Assembly (NCBI RefSeq): GCF_000308515.1 | Contig: NZ_BAFV01000070.1 | Coordinates: 62,001-126,000 of the forward strand | Source: Nocardia carnea NBRC 14403 | GTDB lineage: Bacteria; Actinomycetota; Actinomycetes; Mycobacteriales; Mycobacteriaceae | Reading direction: 5' to 3' | Length of the DNA: 64,000 nucleotides | In this document: positions 18,404 to 26,703 of the stretch, one piece after another | Layout: every line of letters begins with the position of its first letter | Position numbering within the stretch: the stretch's first letter is position 1 | Notes under the pieces: model-generated | Seen by the model: the letters and a program-made list of their open reading frames with translations, nothing else | Told to the model about the DNA's origin: nothing | Database searches by the model: none | Translations under genes and position numbers: made by a program

Positions 18404-18940
18404 GGCGTCGGTGGCAAGGATGACGTTCAGTGGTTCGGGGATTTCTATATCGGTGCCGAACGGGAGGGTTACCCGGGAGGCATAGCGCCCGTCGTCGGGT
18501 TCGCTGAGGATGTTGATCTCCGCGGAACCGCGGTCGATGAGCAGGTAGAGCGGTATACCGGTCGCGGCATAGAGGAACGGTTTGTCGAGGCGGTCCCGGA
18601 GTTCGGTGTGCTGCGCGCGGGAGGTGACCTCGATGGTCATCAGCACCGGCTGCGGATCCGACCATTCACCTTCCCCGGCGAACGCCGAGGCGGGCGCGAG
18701 AATCGCGTCCGGGCGTACCCGGCTGCCCCCGCCGCGACCGGCCCGGAGGCCGCGGTCGGCGAAAAGCCACAGTTCCGACCTGCGCGGTACGAGGAAGCGA
18801 GCCAGCCACTGGATGACCCGGCTGTGGTTGGCGTCGGGGCGCGCCTTCGCCGCGAGCAGGCCGTTGAGGTATTCCAGCCGCAGCCCGTCGGATATGCGCT
18901 GGGCCGCGGCATCGAGTTCTTCGAACTCGTCCGCGGTCAT
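18386..18940 (-). CDS. Uma2 family (DUF820) endonuclease-like protein, copy 1
   Basis: 184-residue PD-(D/E)XK-like protein. The fold is indicated by ISDGLRLEYLNG, RPDAILAPASAF (catalytic Asp), PVLMTIEVTS (Glu) and DKPFLYAATGIPLYLLIDR (Lys and sheet). The family is very widespread in cyanobacteria and actinobacteria; its role is not settled. ATG 18940 is chosen because the paralogue at 30618 starts at the same point (MTxxEFEEL); a GTG 24 bases earlier is possible. Close relative of the gene at 30618-31172. Confidence 0.85.
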   Translation of the reverse strand: MTADEFEELDAAAQRISDGLRLEYLNGLLAAKARPDANHSRVIQWLARFLVPRRSELWLFADRGLRAGRGGGSRVRPDAILAPASAFAGEGEWSDPQPVLMTIEVTSRAQHTELRDRLDKPFLYAATGIPLYLLIDRGSAEINILSEPDDGRYASRVTLPFGTDIEIPEPLNVILATDALLDWT

Positions 18941-19093
18941 CAGCGATCCATGCGAGAGCGTCACCGTTCGACCCTATCGCCCGGATCCGCTGGAACCCGC
19001 ACCGAACACCCGGGCGAAGAAGTTCGCAACCGACCCGCGCGCCGGAGGCGACGCCATGAATGCAGTATGGTCGGCGGCGGAAAATTCCATACC

Positions 19094-19194
19094 CACGGGG
19101 GCTCGCACCAGCGGGCTGAGAGGACGGCTAGCCCATCCGGGCGTTCAGGGCCGTCGACCGTATGAACCTGACCGGGTAATGCCGGCGTAGGGAG
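19094..19194 (+). promoter_or_regulatory. TPP riboswitch (THI element) upstream of thiC
   Basis: Shows the conserved THI-box parts: GGGGGCTC (from about 19097), CTGAGA at 19116-19121, and GAACCTGACCGGGTAATGCC from 19164, ending in a GTAGGGAG that is also the thiC ribosome site (19188-19194). Overlap of the 3' helix with the ribosome site implies that thiamine pyrophosphate binding hides the start of thiC. Confidence 0.93.
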
Positions 19195-19199
19195 TAAAA

Positions 19200-20828
19200 A
19201 TGACGGTTACACCTGTCGATTCCGTGACAACGGGCCCGATCGAGGGCAGCGTCAAGCACTATCTGGAAGTGGACGGTCTCCGGGTACCGGTGCGCCGGAT
19301 CACCCTGACCAACGGTGAGCATTTCGATGTCTACGACACCTCCGGGCCGTATACCGACACTTCGGCGGCCATCGATCTGGAGGCCGGCTTGCCGAAGCTG
19401 CGCGATACCTGGGCGAAACCGGATGTTCCCGGCCCGCGTACCCAGTTGACGTGGGCACGGGCCGGGGTCGTCACCGACGAGATGCGTTTCATCGCCGCGC
19501 GTGAGGGCGTCGAGGCGGAGGTGGTACGTGCGGAGGTCGCTGCCGGACGCGCGGTGATCCCGGCCAATAACCGGCATCCGGAGCTCGAACCGACCGTTAT
19601 CGGCAAGAAATTCCTCGTGAAGATCAATGCCAATATCGGTAATTCCGCGGTGTCGTCGTCGATCGCCGAGGAGGTCGAGAAAATGGTGTGGGCCACCCGC
19701 TGGGGTGCCGACACCATCATGGATCTGTCCACCGGTAAGAACATCCATGAAACTCGCGAATGGATTCTGCGGAACTCACCCGTCCCGGTGGGGACGGTGC
19801 CGATCTATCAGGCGCTGGAAAAGGTGAACGGTGATCCGGCCGCGCTCACCTGGGAGCTGTACCGCGATACCGTGATCGAACAGTGCGAGCAGGGCGTCGA
19901 CTATATGACCGTGCACGCCGGGGTGCTGCTGCGGTATGTGCCGCTCACCGCGAAACGGGTCACCGGGATCGTTTCGCGCGGCGGGTCGATCATGGCCGCG
20001 TGGTGTCTCGCCCACCACCGGGAGTCGTTCCTGTACACGCACTTCGAGGAATTGTGCGAGATCCTGGCGCGTTACGACGTGACCTTTTCCCTCGGCGACG
20101 GTCTGCGGCCCGGTTCCATCGCCGATGCGAACGACGAGGCGCAGTTCGCCGAACTCCGCACGCTCGGTGAGCTGACCGAGGTGGCGAAATCGCACGGTGT
20201 GCAGGTGATGATCGAGGGCCCGGGTCATGTGCCCATGCACAAGATCGTGGAAAACGTGCGACTGGAAGAGGAGCTGTGCGCAGAAGCCCCCTTCTACACT
20301 CTCGGCCCGCTGGCCACCGATATCGCACCCGCCTATGACCACATCACCTCGGCCATCGGCGCCGCGATGATCGCGCAGGCCGGGACGGCGATGCTGTGCT
20401 ACGTCACGCCCAAAGAGCATCTCGGCCTGCCGAACCGCGACGATGTGAAGACCGGGGTCATCACCTACAAGATCGCCGCACATTCCGCCGATCTCGCCAA
20501 AGGGCATCCGCACGCACAGCGACGCGACGACGAATTGTCCAAGGCCCGTTTCGAATTCCGGTGGCGGGACCAGTTCGCGCTGTCGCTGGATCCGGATACC
20601 GCCCGCGAATACCACGACGAGACGATGCCCGCGGAACCGGCGAAAACCGCGCACTTCTGCTCGATGTGCGGCCCGAAGTTCTGTTCGATGCGAATTTCGG
20701 CGGATGTCCGCGAATACGCAGAGCGCAACAATCTGACCGATACGGCCGCCATCGAGGCGGGGATGGCCGAGAAATCGGCCGAATTCGCCGATTCCGGGAA
20801 TCGCGTGTACCTGCCGATCACCAGCTGA
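19200..20828 (+). CDS. thiC: Phosphomethylpyrimidine synthase ThiC
   Basis: Radical-SAM enzyme that rearranges aminoimidazole ribotide to HMP phosphate, the pyrimidine half of thiamine. 542 residues. Signature segments include NANIGNS, WGADTIMDLSTGKNIHETR and GLRPGSIADANDEAQFAEL. The C-terminal cluster motif is CSMCGPKFC (about 485-496), the CX2CX4C that binds the 4Fe-4S cluster. GGGAG lies 5 bases before ATG 19200 inside the riboswitch. thiD is 10.5 kb downstream rather than adjacent as in mycobacteria. Confidence 0.97.
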   Translation: MTVTPVDSVTTGPIEGSVKHYLEVDGLRVPVRRITLTNGEHFDVYDTSGPYTDTSAAIDLEAGLPKLRDTWAKPDVPGPRTQLTWARAGVVTDEMRFIAAREGVEAEVVRAEVAAGRAVIPANNRHPELEPTVIGKKFLVKINANIGNSAVSSSIAEEVEKMVWATRWGADTIMDLSTGKNIHETREWILRNSPVPVGTVPIYQALEKVNGDPAALTWELYRDTVIEQCEQGVDYMTVHAGVLLRYVPLTAKRVTGIVSRGGSIMAAWCLAHHRESFLYTHFEELCEILARYDVTFSLGDGLRPGSIADANDEAQFAELRTLGELTEVAKSHGVQVMIEGPGHVPMHKIVENVRLEEELCAEAPFYTLGPLATDIAPAYDHITSAIGAAMIAQAGTAMLCYVTPKEHLGLPNRDDVKTGVITYKIAAHSADLAKGHPHAQRRDDELSKARFEFRWRDQFALSLDPDTAREYHDETMPAEPAKTAHFCSMCGPKFCSMRISADVREYAERNNLTDTAAIEAGMAEKSAEFADSGNRVYLPITS

Positions 20829-20841
20829 CAAGGGTCCCGGG

Positions 20842-20865
20842 GCCCGCACCGAGCCGGGTGCGGGC
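20842..20865 (+). terminator. Hairpin after thiC
   Basis: Perfect 9-bp stem (GCCCGCACC / GGTGCGGGC) with a 6-base loop, 13 bases after the thiC stop, no T-run. Likely ends the riboswitch-controlled transcript. Confidence 0.6.
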
Positions 20866-20932
20866 ACCGGACCGTACGGCAGTCCGGACGCTCTGCTTGC
20901 CGGGCCGGGGATCCCGGTGTTCTCGTGGACCG

Positions 20933-21529
20933 GTGATCGATCCACGGTTCGTCTTCCTCGGCGCGGCTCTCAGTATGGTGGGAACGCTCAGTTATGCACT
21001 GCTCACGCTGCGCGGCGAGGTGAAACCGAACCGCCTCTCGTGGTTCCTGTGGGCCGCTGCGTCGCTGACCGGGTTCGGCGCCCAACTCGACGAGGGTGTC
21101 GGCTTGCCCGCGGTCCTCACTTTTTCGATGGGCGCCGGCCCGGCGGTGGTGTTCCTCGCCTCGTTCGCGAACAGGTCGAGCTACTGGCGGCTGTCGTTCG
21201 CCGACCTGCTCTGCGGGGCAGCTTCGGTGATGGCGCTGGCGATATGGCTCGCGTGGGATGATCCGCAGACGGCGGTGATCTTCGCCGTGCTCGGCGATCT
21301 GGCCGCGGCGATCCCGACCTTCCGTAAGGCCTGGTCGGCGCCCGGCACCGAGAATCCGCTCGTCTTCGGTCTCGTCGCGGTGAACGGCATCATCACCTTG
21401 CTCACTATCACCGTGTGGGAGCCCGCGGTATGGGCCTTCCCGGTCTACGCGACCACGTTGGGCGTCGGGCTCTGCTCGATCATCGTGGTCCGGCAGCGCA
21501 TGGTCCGGAGCCCGAACAGGCTCGCCTAA
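20933..21529 (+). CDS. Hypothetical multi-pass membrane protein
   Basis: 198-residue hydrophobic protein with about 6-7 predicted helices. Two halves look alike: LSYALLTLRGEVKPNRLSWF near the start and AAIPTFRKAWSAPGTENPLVF later, each a helix with Tyr/Pro followed by a basic residue and then a new helix. That pattern recalls small two-repeat transporters of the PQ-loop/SemiSWEET type, but I cannot confirm it. GTG 20933 is the likely start; there is no clear ribosome site. It ends at the Zur box of the next gene. No function assigned. Confidence 0.7.
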   Translation: MIDPRFVFLGAALSMVGTLSYALLTLRGEVKPNRLSWFLWAAASLTGFGAQLDEGVGLPAVLTFSMGAGPAVVFLASFANRSSYWRLSFADLLCGAASVMALAIWLAWDDPQTAVIFAVLGDLAAAIPTFRKAWSAPGTENPLVFGLVAVNGIITLLTITVWEPAVWAFPVYATTLGVGLCSIIVVRQRMVRSPNRLA

Positions 21530-21548
21530 ATGAAAATGGTTATCATTT
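21528..21548 (+). promoter_or_regulatory. Zur (FurB)-type operator and probable promoter of the CobW gene
   Basis: 21-bp AT-rich dyad with outer arms AAATGA and TCATTT and a centre AAATGGTTA, very like actinobacterial Zur boxes; it stands out in a GC-rich background. TATCAT (21541-21546) inside the right arm can serve as the -10 element, putting the RNA start at or near the GTG at 21553, so the message may be leaderless. Zinc-bound repressor would block the -10. Confidence 0.8.
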
Positions 21549-21552
21549 GCTG

Positions 21553-22701
21553 GTGACCAGTTCTGTGCTTCCCCACCCGCTGCCGGTGACCGTGCTGTCC
21601 GGATTCCTCGGCGCCGGTAAGACCACCCTGCTGAACCACATACTCGCCAACCGCGAAGGGCGCAGGGTCGCGGTCATCGTGAACGATATGAGTGAGGTCA
21701 ACATCGACGCCGCCCTCGTCGCCGGTCAAGGCCATCTGGACCGGACGCAGGAAAAGCTGGTCGAACTCACCAACGGCTGTATCTGCTGCACCCTGCGTGA
21801 GGATCTGATCGAGGCGGTGGGAAAGCTCGCCCGCGAGGGGCGATTCGATCAGTTGGTGATCGAATCCACCGGCATCTCCGAACCGATGCCGGTGGCGGCG
21901 ACCTTCGAATGGGAATTCGAGGACGGCTTCTCCCTCGGCGAACTCGCCCGCCTCGACACCATGGTGACAGTGGTGGACGCGTCCACATTTCTCACCGAGA
22001 TCACCCGCGGCGAAACCCTGGCCGCCCGCAATCTCGAAGCCGGCGAGGGCGACGAACGCGGTATCGCCGATCTCCTCGCCGACCAGGTGGAATTCGCCGA
22101 TGTCCTACTGATCAACAAAACCGACCTGGTGAGCCCCCAGATCGTGGGCGCCGTGGAAGCGGCTGTACGCCGGATGAACCCACGGGCCGAACTGATTCGC
22201 ACCAGCAACGGCATCGTGGATCTGGGCGAGGTACTCGGCACCGGCCGCTACGACCCGGTGGCCGCGGCGAGCACCGAGGGCTGGGCGGAGGAGCTGGCGG
22301 GTGGGCATATACCGGAAACCGAGGAATACGGAATCAGCAGTATGACCTACCGCGCCGACCGGCCGTTCCATCCGCAGCGCCTGGCCGACGCGCTGGCCCA
22401 GGTGCGCCGCCTGTTGCGCAGCAAAGGCTTCTGCTGGATTGCCAGCCGGCCCGGACTCGCGGCCATCTGGTCGCAGGCCGGCCCCAACCTCACCTTCGAA
22501 CCCGCCGCCTGGTGGTCGTCGCTGGAGATCCCGGCAGGTCAAGAAATCGTTTTCATCGGAGTGCGTCTCGATCGCGCCGGCCTTCGGGAAATGCTGGACG
22601 GTGCACTTCTCACCGATACCGAATACGCAGCCGGGCCGGGCATTTGGACCACCTACCCGGACCCGTTCCCCGCATGGGATGCCGTCCACGAACACTCCTG
22701 A
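21553..22701 (+). CDS. CobW/COG0523 family GTP-binding metallochaperone, Zur-regulated
   Basis: 382-residue G3E GTPase. Walker A GFLGAGKTTL (about 16-25), the metal motif NGCICCTLRED with CxCC (about 75-80), STGISEPMPVA, NKTD (about 188-191) for guanine, and a CobW_C domain from about 270. The upstream Zur box points to zinc handling when zinc is scarce, as with ZigA/YciC. GTG 21553 is the start suggested by promoter spacing; a later GTG at 21565 would also leave the whole domain. Not linked here to alternative ribosomal protein genes. Confidence 0.92.
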   Translation: MTSSVLPHPLPVTVLSGFLGAGKTTLLNHILANREGRRVAVIVNDMSEVNIDAALVAGQGHLDRTQEKLVELTNGCICCTLREDLIEAVGKLAREGRFDQLVIESTGISEPMPVAATFEWEFEDGFSLGELARLDTMVTVVDASTFLTEITRGETLAARNLEAGEGDERGIADLLADQVEFADVLLINKTDLVSPQIVGAVEAAVRRMNPRAELIRTSNGIVDLGEVLGTGRYDPVAAASTEGWAEELAGGHIPETEEYGISSMTYRADRPFHPQRLADALAQVRRLLRSKGFCWIASRPGLAAIWSQAGPNLTFEPAAWWSSLEIPAGQEIVFIGVRLDRAGLREMLDGALLTDTEYAAGPGIWTTYPDPFPAWDAVHEHS

Positions 22702-22811
22702 CCCCGCGAGTCCGACGGCGGCGCGGGCCACCGATACCGGTGGCCCGGCACGGCTGCGGCCACCGGGCAACCGCCGGACACGACAGCGGGTGCGGTGCAC
22801 TACAGCCGAGT

Positions 22812-23435
22812 TCAATTGGACAGGCCCGGAGCCCGGTGCACATAGGTGCGGTCGGTGACCTGATCCAGCAAGAAGTCCGCGATATCGGCCCGCGCGACCT
22901 TCAGCTCGAGACCGGCTTCGTTCGGGCCGAATCCGTGGCGGTAGGTACCGGTGCGGGGGCCGTCGGTGAAAGCGCTGGGGCGCACGATGGTCCAATCCAG
23001 GTCACTGGCCCGGACATAAGCCTCCTGTTGCTGATGGTCGGCGTAGGCAGGGCGCAGCAGCAGGCCGAACATGATGTATTTCCACAAGAAGTTCAGGTTG
23101 GCGCGGCTGTCACCGGCGCCGAGGGTGGACTGGCAGATGAGCCTTTTCACCCCGGCCCGGTTCATCGCCTCGATCACCGTCCGGGTGCCCTCGGCCCGCA
23201 CCACCCCCTTGCGACCGTTGCCGAGCGCCACCAGGACCGCGTCCTGGCCGGTGACTGCTCGTTCGGCCGCGCCGGGGTCGAGTACATCGCCTTCCACGAT
23301 GTGCAGTCGTTCGTGGACCCGGCTGATCCGGGTGGCGTCCCGGGTGAGCGCGGTGACCTCGTACCCGCGTTCGAGCGCCTGGTCGACGATATGCCGGCCG
23401 ACAGTGCCGGTGGCTCCGAAAATCGCGATTCGCAT
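22812..23435 (-). CDS. NAD(P)-binding NmrA-like/SDR-type reductase
   Basis: 207-residue atypical short-chain dehydrogenase. The N-terminal nucleotide-binding motif is IFGATGTVGRHIV; VLVALGN and LICQSTLGAGDS follow the usual pattern; WTIVRPSAFTDGPRTG is the typical C-terminal substrate part. Such proteins sense or reduce quinones and flavins, or act as redox regulators. ATG 23435 has AGGAG 6 bases upstream. It faces the CobW gene convergently and follows the MmyB-type regulator gene on the same strand, with 115 bases between. Confidence 0.85.
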   Translation of the reverse strand: MRIAIFGATGTVGRHIVDQALERGYEVTALTRDATRISRVHERLHIVEGDVLDPGAAERAVTGQDAVLVALGNGRKGVVRAEGTRTVIEAMNRAGVKRLICQSTLGAGDSRANLNFLWKYIMFGLLLRPAYADHQQQEAYVRASDLDWTIVRPSAFTDGPRTGTYRHGFGPNEAGLELKVARADIADFLLDQVTDRTYVHRAPGLSN

Positions 23436-23550
23436 ATTCCGCTCCTGGTCGAAAATTGTTGGCTGATGACTGAATCCAGTACAGCCGCCGGAAGCGAGAC
23501 GGAACATCGCTCGAACGCTCTTCTACATAAGCGAGCGTCTACAGGTGGTG

Positions 23551-24330
23551 CTACAGCGTGCGGAAGGCCTGCGCGGTCGCCTCGTCCGCCGGGTAGAAGG
23601 CCTCGATATGCAGTTCGTCGATCGTCACATCGGTGGCCGACATCGCCGACGTGGCGACGCTGAAGAAGGAGAACTCCGTATCGCCGATGCCGAGCCGCAG
23701 CGGCACCACCACATCCGCCCGCGCCGCTGTCCCCGTATCCCGGCACGGGTAGGCCGACACCTCCTCCAGCAGTGACCGCAACCGCGGATCCCCGGTGGCG
23801 GCCAGCCGGGACCGGACCTGGCTCAGCAGATGGCCCCGCCACTGGCCCAGGTTGCGGATCCGCGGCGCCAGGCCGTCCGGATGCAAGGAGATACGGATCG
23901 CATTGACCGGCGGTTCCAGCAGTTCCGGGGCGCAGCCCTCGAGCAGCACATCGGTGGCGGTATTGCGATCGACCACGTCCCAGCAGCGGTCCAGCACCAG
24001 CGCCGGATGCGGGAGGTGCGCGTCGAGCAGAGTCCGGAAGGCGTCCATCACCGCGCGCAATTCCGGTGCGTCCGGGTCACGCTGGCCGTAGCGCGGTGCG
24101 TAACCGGCCGAGAGCAACAGTTCGTTGCGTTCGCGCAGCGGTACGTCCAGGTGCGCGGCGAGCCGCTCGATCATCTCCCGGGTGGGTCGTGACCGGCCGG
24201 TCTCCACGAAACTCAGATGCCGCGTGGACACCTCCGCCTGCGCGGCCAGCTGCAACTGGCTCAGCCGCCGCCGCTCCCGCCATGCGCGGATCAGGCCGCC
24301 TACCTGGGATTCGGTGTCCAATGTCGCCAC
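23551..24330 (-). CDS. XRE-family regulator with MmyB-like ligand-binding domain
   Basis: 259-residue transcription factor. The helix-turn-helix spans about residues 10-65 (LSQLQLAAQAEVSTRHLSFVE, GRSRPTREMIERLAAHLDVP); residues about 100-259 are the MmyB-like ligand domain (DRCWDVVDRNTATDVLLEG), thought to bind fatty-acid-like molecules in this family. GTG 24330; TAGCCT 7 bases upstream could be a -10 for a leaderless message. Divergent from the SnoaL-like gene at 24448, with a perfect palindrome (24365-24381) between them, a common layout for this family. Confidence 0.9.
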   Translation of the reverse strand: MATLDTESQVGGLIRAWRERRRLSQLQLAAQAEVSTRHLSFVETGRSRPTREMIERLAAHLDVPLRERNELLLSAGYAPRYGQRDPDAPELRAVMDAFRTLLDAHLPHPALVLDRCWDVVDRNTATDVLLEGCAPELLEPPVNAIRISLHPDGLAPRIRNLGQWRGHLLSQVRSRLAATGDPRLRSLLEEVSAYPCRDTGTAARADVVVPLRLGIGDTEFSFFSVATSAMSATDVTIDELHIEAFYPADEATAQAFRTL

Positions 24331-24364
24331 ATTTCACAGGCTAGCCGTTCCGGTAGCCGATCCC

Positions 24365-24381
24365 ATTACCTCCGAGGTAAT
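24365..24381. promoter_or_regulatory. Palindromic operator between MmyB-type regulator and SnoaL gene
   Basis: ATTACCTCCGAGGTAAT, a perfect 8-1-8 palindrome. The core TTACCT-N3-AGGTAA recurs at 54982-54996 before another SnoaL-like gene. Its place between divergent genes and beside a regulator makes it the probable binding site of that regulator. Confidence 0.75.
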
Positions 24382-24447
24382 CGTCAGGACGCCGGTTCGT
24401 GGCGATGCTGGGAGCACAACATCGCCCCGACCCGGAAGGATCACCCG

Positions 24448-24801
24448 ATGAACGATATCGTCCGCACCTACCTGCAGACCTGGAACAGCACCGACCCGCA
24501 GGCCCGCACCGCCCTGCTCACCGAGCACTGGGCGCCGGCGGCCACCTACACCGACCCGCTCGCCGACGCGGCGGGCCGCGATGCCATCGCCACCACCATC
24601 GGCGCCGTGCACGAACAGTTCCCGGGCTTCGTTTTCAGCCAGGTCGGCGAACCGGACAACCACCACCGGCAGGTCCGTTTCCAGTGGGGCCTGGGGCCGG
24701 CCGGCGCGGAACCGGTGATCATCGGATTCGACGTCCTGGTCACCGATGAACAGGGTCGTATCGAAACGGTGCTCGGGTTCCTGGACAAGGTCCCGGGCTG
24801 A
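24448..24801 (+). CDS. SnoaL-like/NTF2-fold protein, copy 1
   Basis: 117-residue cone-shaped NTF2-like fold (DIVRTYLQTWNSTDPQARTA, YTDPLADAAGRDAIATTI, FVFSQVGEPDNHHRQVRFQW, GFDVLVTDEQGRIETVLGFLD). Members are isomerases, cyclases or ligand binders; the reaction here is unknown. GGAAGGA lies 7 bases before ATG 24448. Divergent from the MmyB-type regulator, which probably controls it. Confidence 0.85.
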   Translation: MNDIVRTYLQTWNSTDPQARTALLTEHWAPAATYTDPLADAAGRDAIATTIGAVHEQFPGFVFSQVGEPDNHHRQVRFQWGLGPAGAEPVIIGFDVLVTDEQGRIETVLGFLDKVPG

Positions 24802-24935
24802 GATCCCAGGGCGCCCCGGGGGCGGGTGACGGGACGGTCGCAGGAGCCGCCCGCAGCCGGGGCAGCCGTTCCTGGGCTGCAATGAGAGTGCCGATCACCG
24901 CGTCGGCCGTGAAAAGGCGGCGCGTGCCGGAATAT

Positions 24936-24957
24936 CCTGTTCCCGGGCGGGAACAGG
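24936..24957. terminator. Bidirectional hairpin between SnoaL gene and ECF sigma gene
   Basis: Perfect 10-bp stem (CCTGTTCCCG / CGGGAACAGG) with a 2-base loop, 5 bases after the stop of the minus-strand sigma gene; AATATT follows on that strand. It lies between two convergent genes. Confidence 0.65.
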
Positions 24958-24962
24958 GCAAC

Positions 24963-26207
24963 TCAGGGCGGATCGAGACGGCGCAGACGGGCGTTCAGAT
25001 AACGCTGTTCCGGCAGGCTTGCCGTGAGTGCGGCGGCACGGCGGTAACTCGCCCGCGCCGCCTCCGGATCGCCGGCCATTTCGAGCAGATGACCCCGGAC
25101 CGCGTAGGTCCGATGGTGGCGTCGCATCGCCGGTTCGTCGAGCAGCGGCTCGGTCAGCCGTAGCCCGGCTTCCGGGCCCGCCACCATCGCGACCGCGACT
25201 GCCCGGTTGAGGGTTACCGCGGGGCTCGGCGCCACTCGGTCGAGCATGGCATAGAGCACGACGATCTGCCGCCAGTCGGTGCTCTCCCAGGTGCGAGCTT
25301 CGGCGTGCACAGCAGCGATCGCAGCTTCGAGCTGGTAGCGGCCGATATGCCCGCGCGGCAGGACACGTTCGAGAATGCCGATTCCCTCCGCGATCGCGTT
25401 GCCGTCCCACCGGCTGCGGTCCTGCTCCACCAGCGGCACCAGTTCTCCGCGCGTATCGGTTCGGGCGGCGGCACGGGCGTGGGTGAGCAGCATGAGTGCC
25501 AGGGCACCGGCGACCTCGTCGTGGTCGGGGACCGCCCGATGCAGAATCCGGGTCAACCGGATCGCTTCCTGCGCCAGGCCCGGATCGTGCACGGACGCAC
25601 CGGCGCTGACGGCGTGTCCGGCCGTGAACATCAAGTGGCAGGTGTCGAGGACCGCGGCCAGCCGGTCCGGCAGATCCGCCGGTGCGGGTAGTTCGAACCG
25701 GGCGCCCGCTCGGCGCAATATCGCTCGCGCCCGGGTGAGTCGCTGCGTCATCGTACGTTCGGGGACCAGATAGGCGGCCGCGATGCGACCGGCCGGTATA
25801 CCGGCCACCGCGTGCAGCGTCAGCGCCACCTGGGACGACCGGGTGAGGCTCGGATGACAGCACAGCAGGAAGAGCCGCAGCGTATCGTCGGCGGACTCGG
25901 ATCCGGGACGGTCGGCGGCGGGCGCGAAACCGGTATCGGCCGGCTGCGTCACGGCCACTGTCACTTCGCGCCCGGCCCGCGCACGCTCGGCACGTACCCG
26001 GTCGATGAGACGCCGCGATGCCACCCGGATCAGCCACCCGCGCGGGTTGTCCGGTACTCCGTCCCGGGCCCACTGCACCGTGGCCGCCTCGGCCGCGTCC
26101 TGCACGGCGTCCTCGCATTCGCCGAGGTCGCCATGGCGGCGCAGCAGCGCGGTGAGGATATGCGGTGCCTCCCGGCGCCACACCTCGGCCACGGTATCGC
26201 CGGTCAC
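24963..26207 (-). CDS. ECF sigma factor with DUF6596 extension (ECF42-like)
   Basis: 414-residue sigma factor. Region 2 lies in the first about 80 residues (HILTALLRRHGDLGECEDAVQ, GVPDNPRGWLIRVASRRLID), region 4 near 115-170 (LTLHAVAGIPAGRIAAAYLV, MTQRLTRARAILR), then a DUF6596 domain and a TPR-like tail (HHRTYAVRGHLLEMAGDPEAARASYRRA). ECF42-type factors carry this extension in place of an anti-sigma factor and sit beside DGPF/YCII genes, as here. GTG 26207 overlaps the YCII stop as GTGA and is preferred over GTG 26228. Confidence 0.92.
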   Translation of the reverse strand: MTGDTVAEVWRREAPHILTALLRRHGDLGECEDAVQDAAEAATVQWARDGVPDNPRGWLIRVASRRLIDRVRAERARAGREVTVAVTQPADTGFAPAADRPGSESADDTLRLFLLCCHPSLTRSSQVALTLHAVAGIPAGRIAAAYLVPERTMTQRLTRARAILRRAGARFELPAPADLPDRLAAVLDTCHLMFTAGHAVSAGASVHDPGLAQEAIRLTRILHRAVPDHDEVAGALALMLLTHARAAARTDTRGELVPLVEQDRSRWDGNAIAEGIGILERVLPRGHIGRYQLEAAIAAVHAEARTWESTDWRQIVVLYAMLDRVAPSPAVTLNRAVAVAMVAGPEAGLRLTEPLLDEPAMRRHHRTYAVRGHLLEMAGDPEAARASYRRAAALTASLPEQRYLNARLRRLDPP

Positions 26208-26596
26208 CTGTCGTCGCCGCCCGGCCACATGGTGGGCCGCAGTTCGACTGTTTCGCCTGGTCCCGCGAACACCGCCGCGATCTCCTCGGCCCGCGCATGA
26301 TCCTCCACATCGATGAGAAAGAACCCGGCCAGATGCTCCTTGGCCTCGGAGTAGGGACCGTCACCCGCCACCGCCCGGCCCGCCTCCCACCGATACAACC
26401 GCGCGGCGTCGGGCGACCCCAGTGCCTCACCGCCCAGCAACTCCCCGTTCTCCTGCATCTCGGTGAGCAAACGCTCGAAATCACCGCTGATACGGTCGCG
26501 CTCCTCCTTCGGCAATGCCTGGAATTCGGCCAGGTAGTCGCCGGTCGGATGGCCCCATGGTTGGGGGTTCGAATGGATCAGGATCACGTATTTCAC
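26204..26596 (-). CDS. YCII/DGPF-domain protein
   Basis: 130-residue YCII-related protein: MKYVILIHSNPQPWG start, LLGGEALGSPDAARLYRW and the family signature DGPYSEAKEHLAGFFLIDV. Such proteins are the standard partners and targets of ECF42 sigma factors; their reaction is uncertain. Its stop overlaps the sigma factor start by 4 bases, so the two are cotranslated. Confidence 0.92.
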   Translation of the reverse strand: MKYVILIHSNPQPWGHPTGDYLAEFQALPKEERDRISGDFERLLTEMQENGELLGGEALGSPDAARLYRWEAGRAVAGDGPYSEAKEHLAGFFLIDVEDHARAEEIAAVFAGPGETVELRPTMWPGGDDR

Positions 26597-26703
26597 GGCC
26601 TACTCCTCACTCGGTGGTGGATGGACCCGTCCGATCCATCCTCACCGGGAACGTCGGAGCCGTGCCCACGTAGTCGACATCGATCCGGCCCCGATTTCGC
26701 GAC

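Noticed and set aside
24895..26484. 529-codon minus-strand frame over the ECF sigma gene
   Set aside because: Arg/Gly-rich shadow in another frame of the sigma factor and YCII genes.
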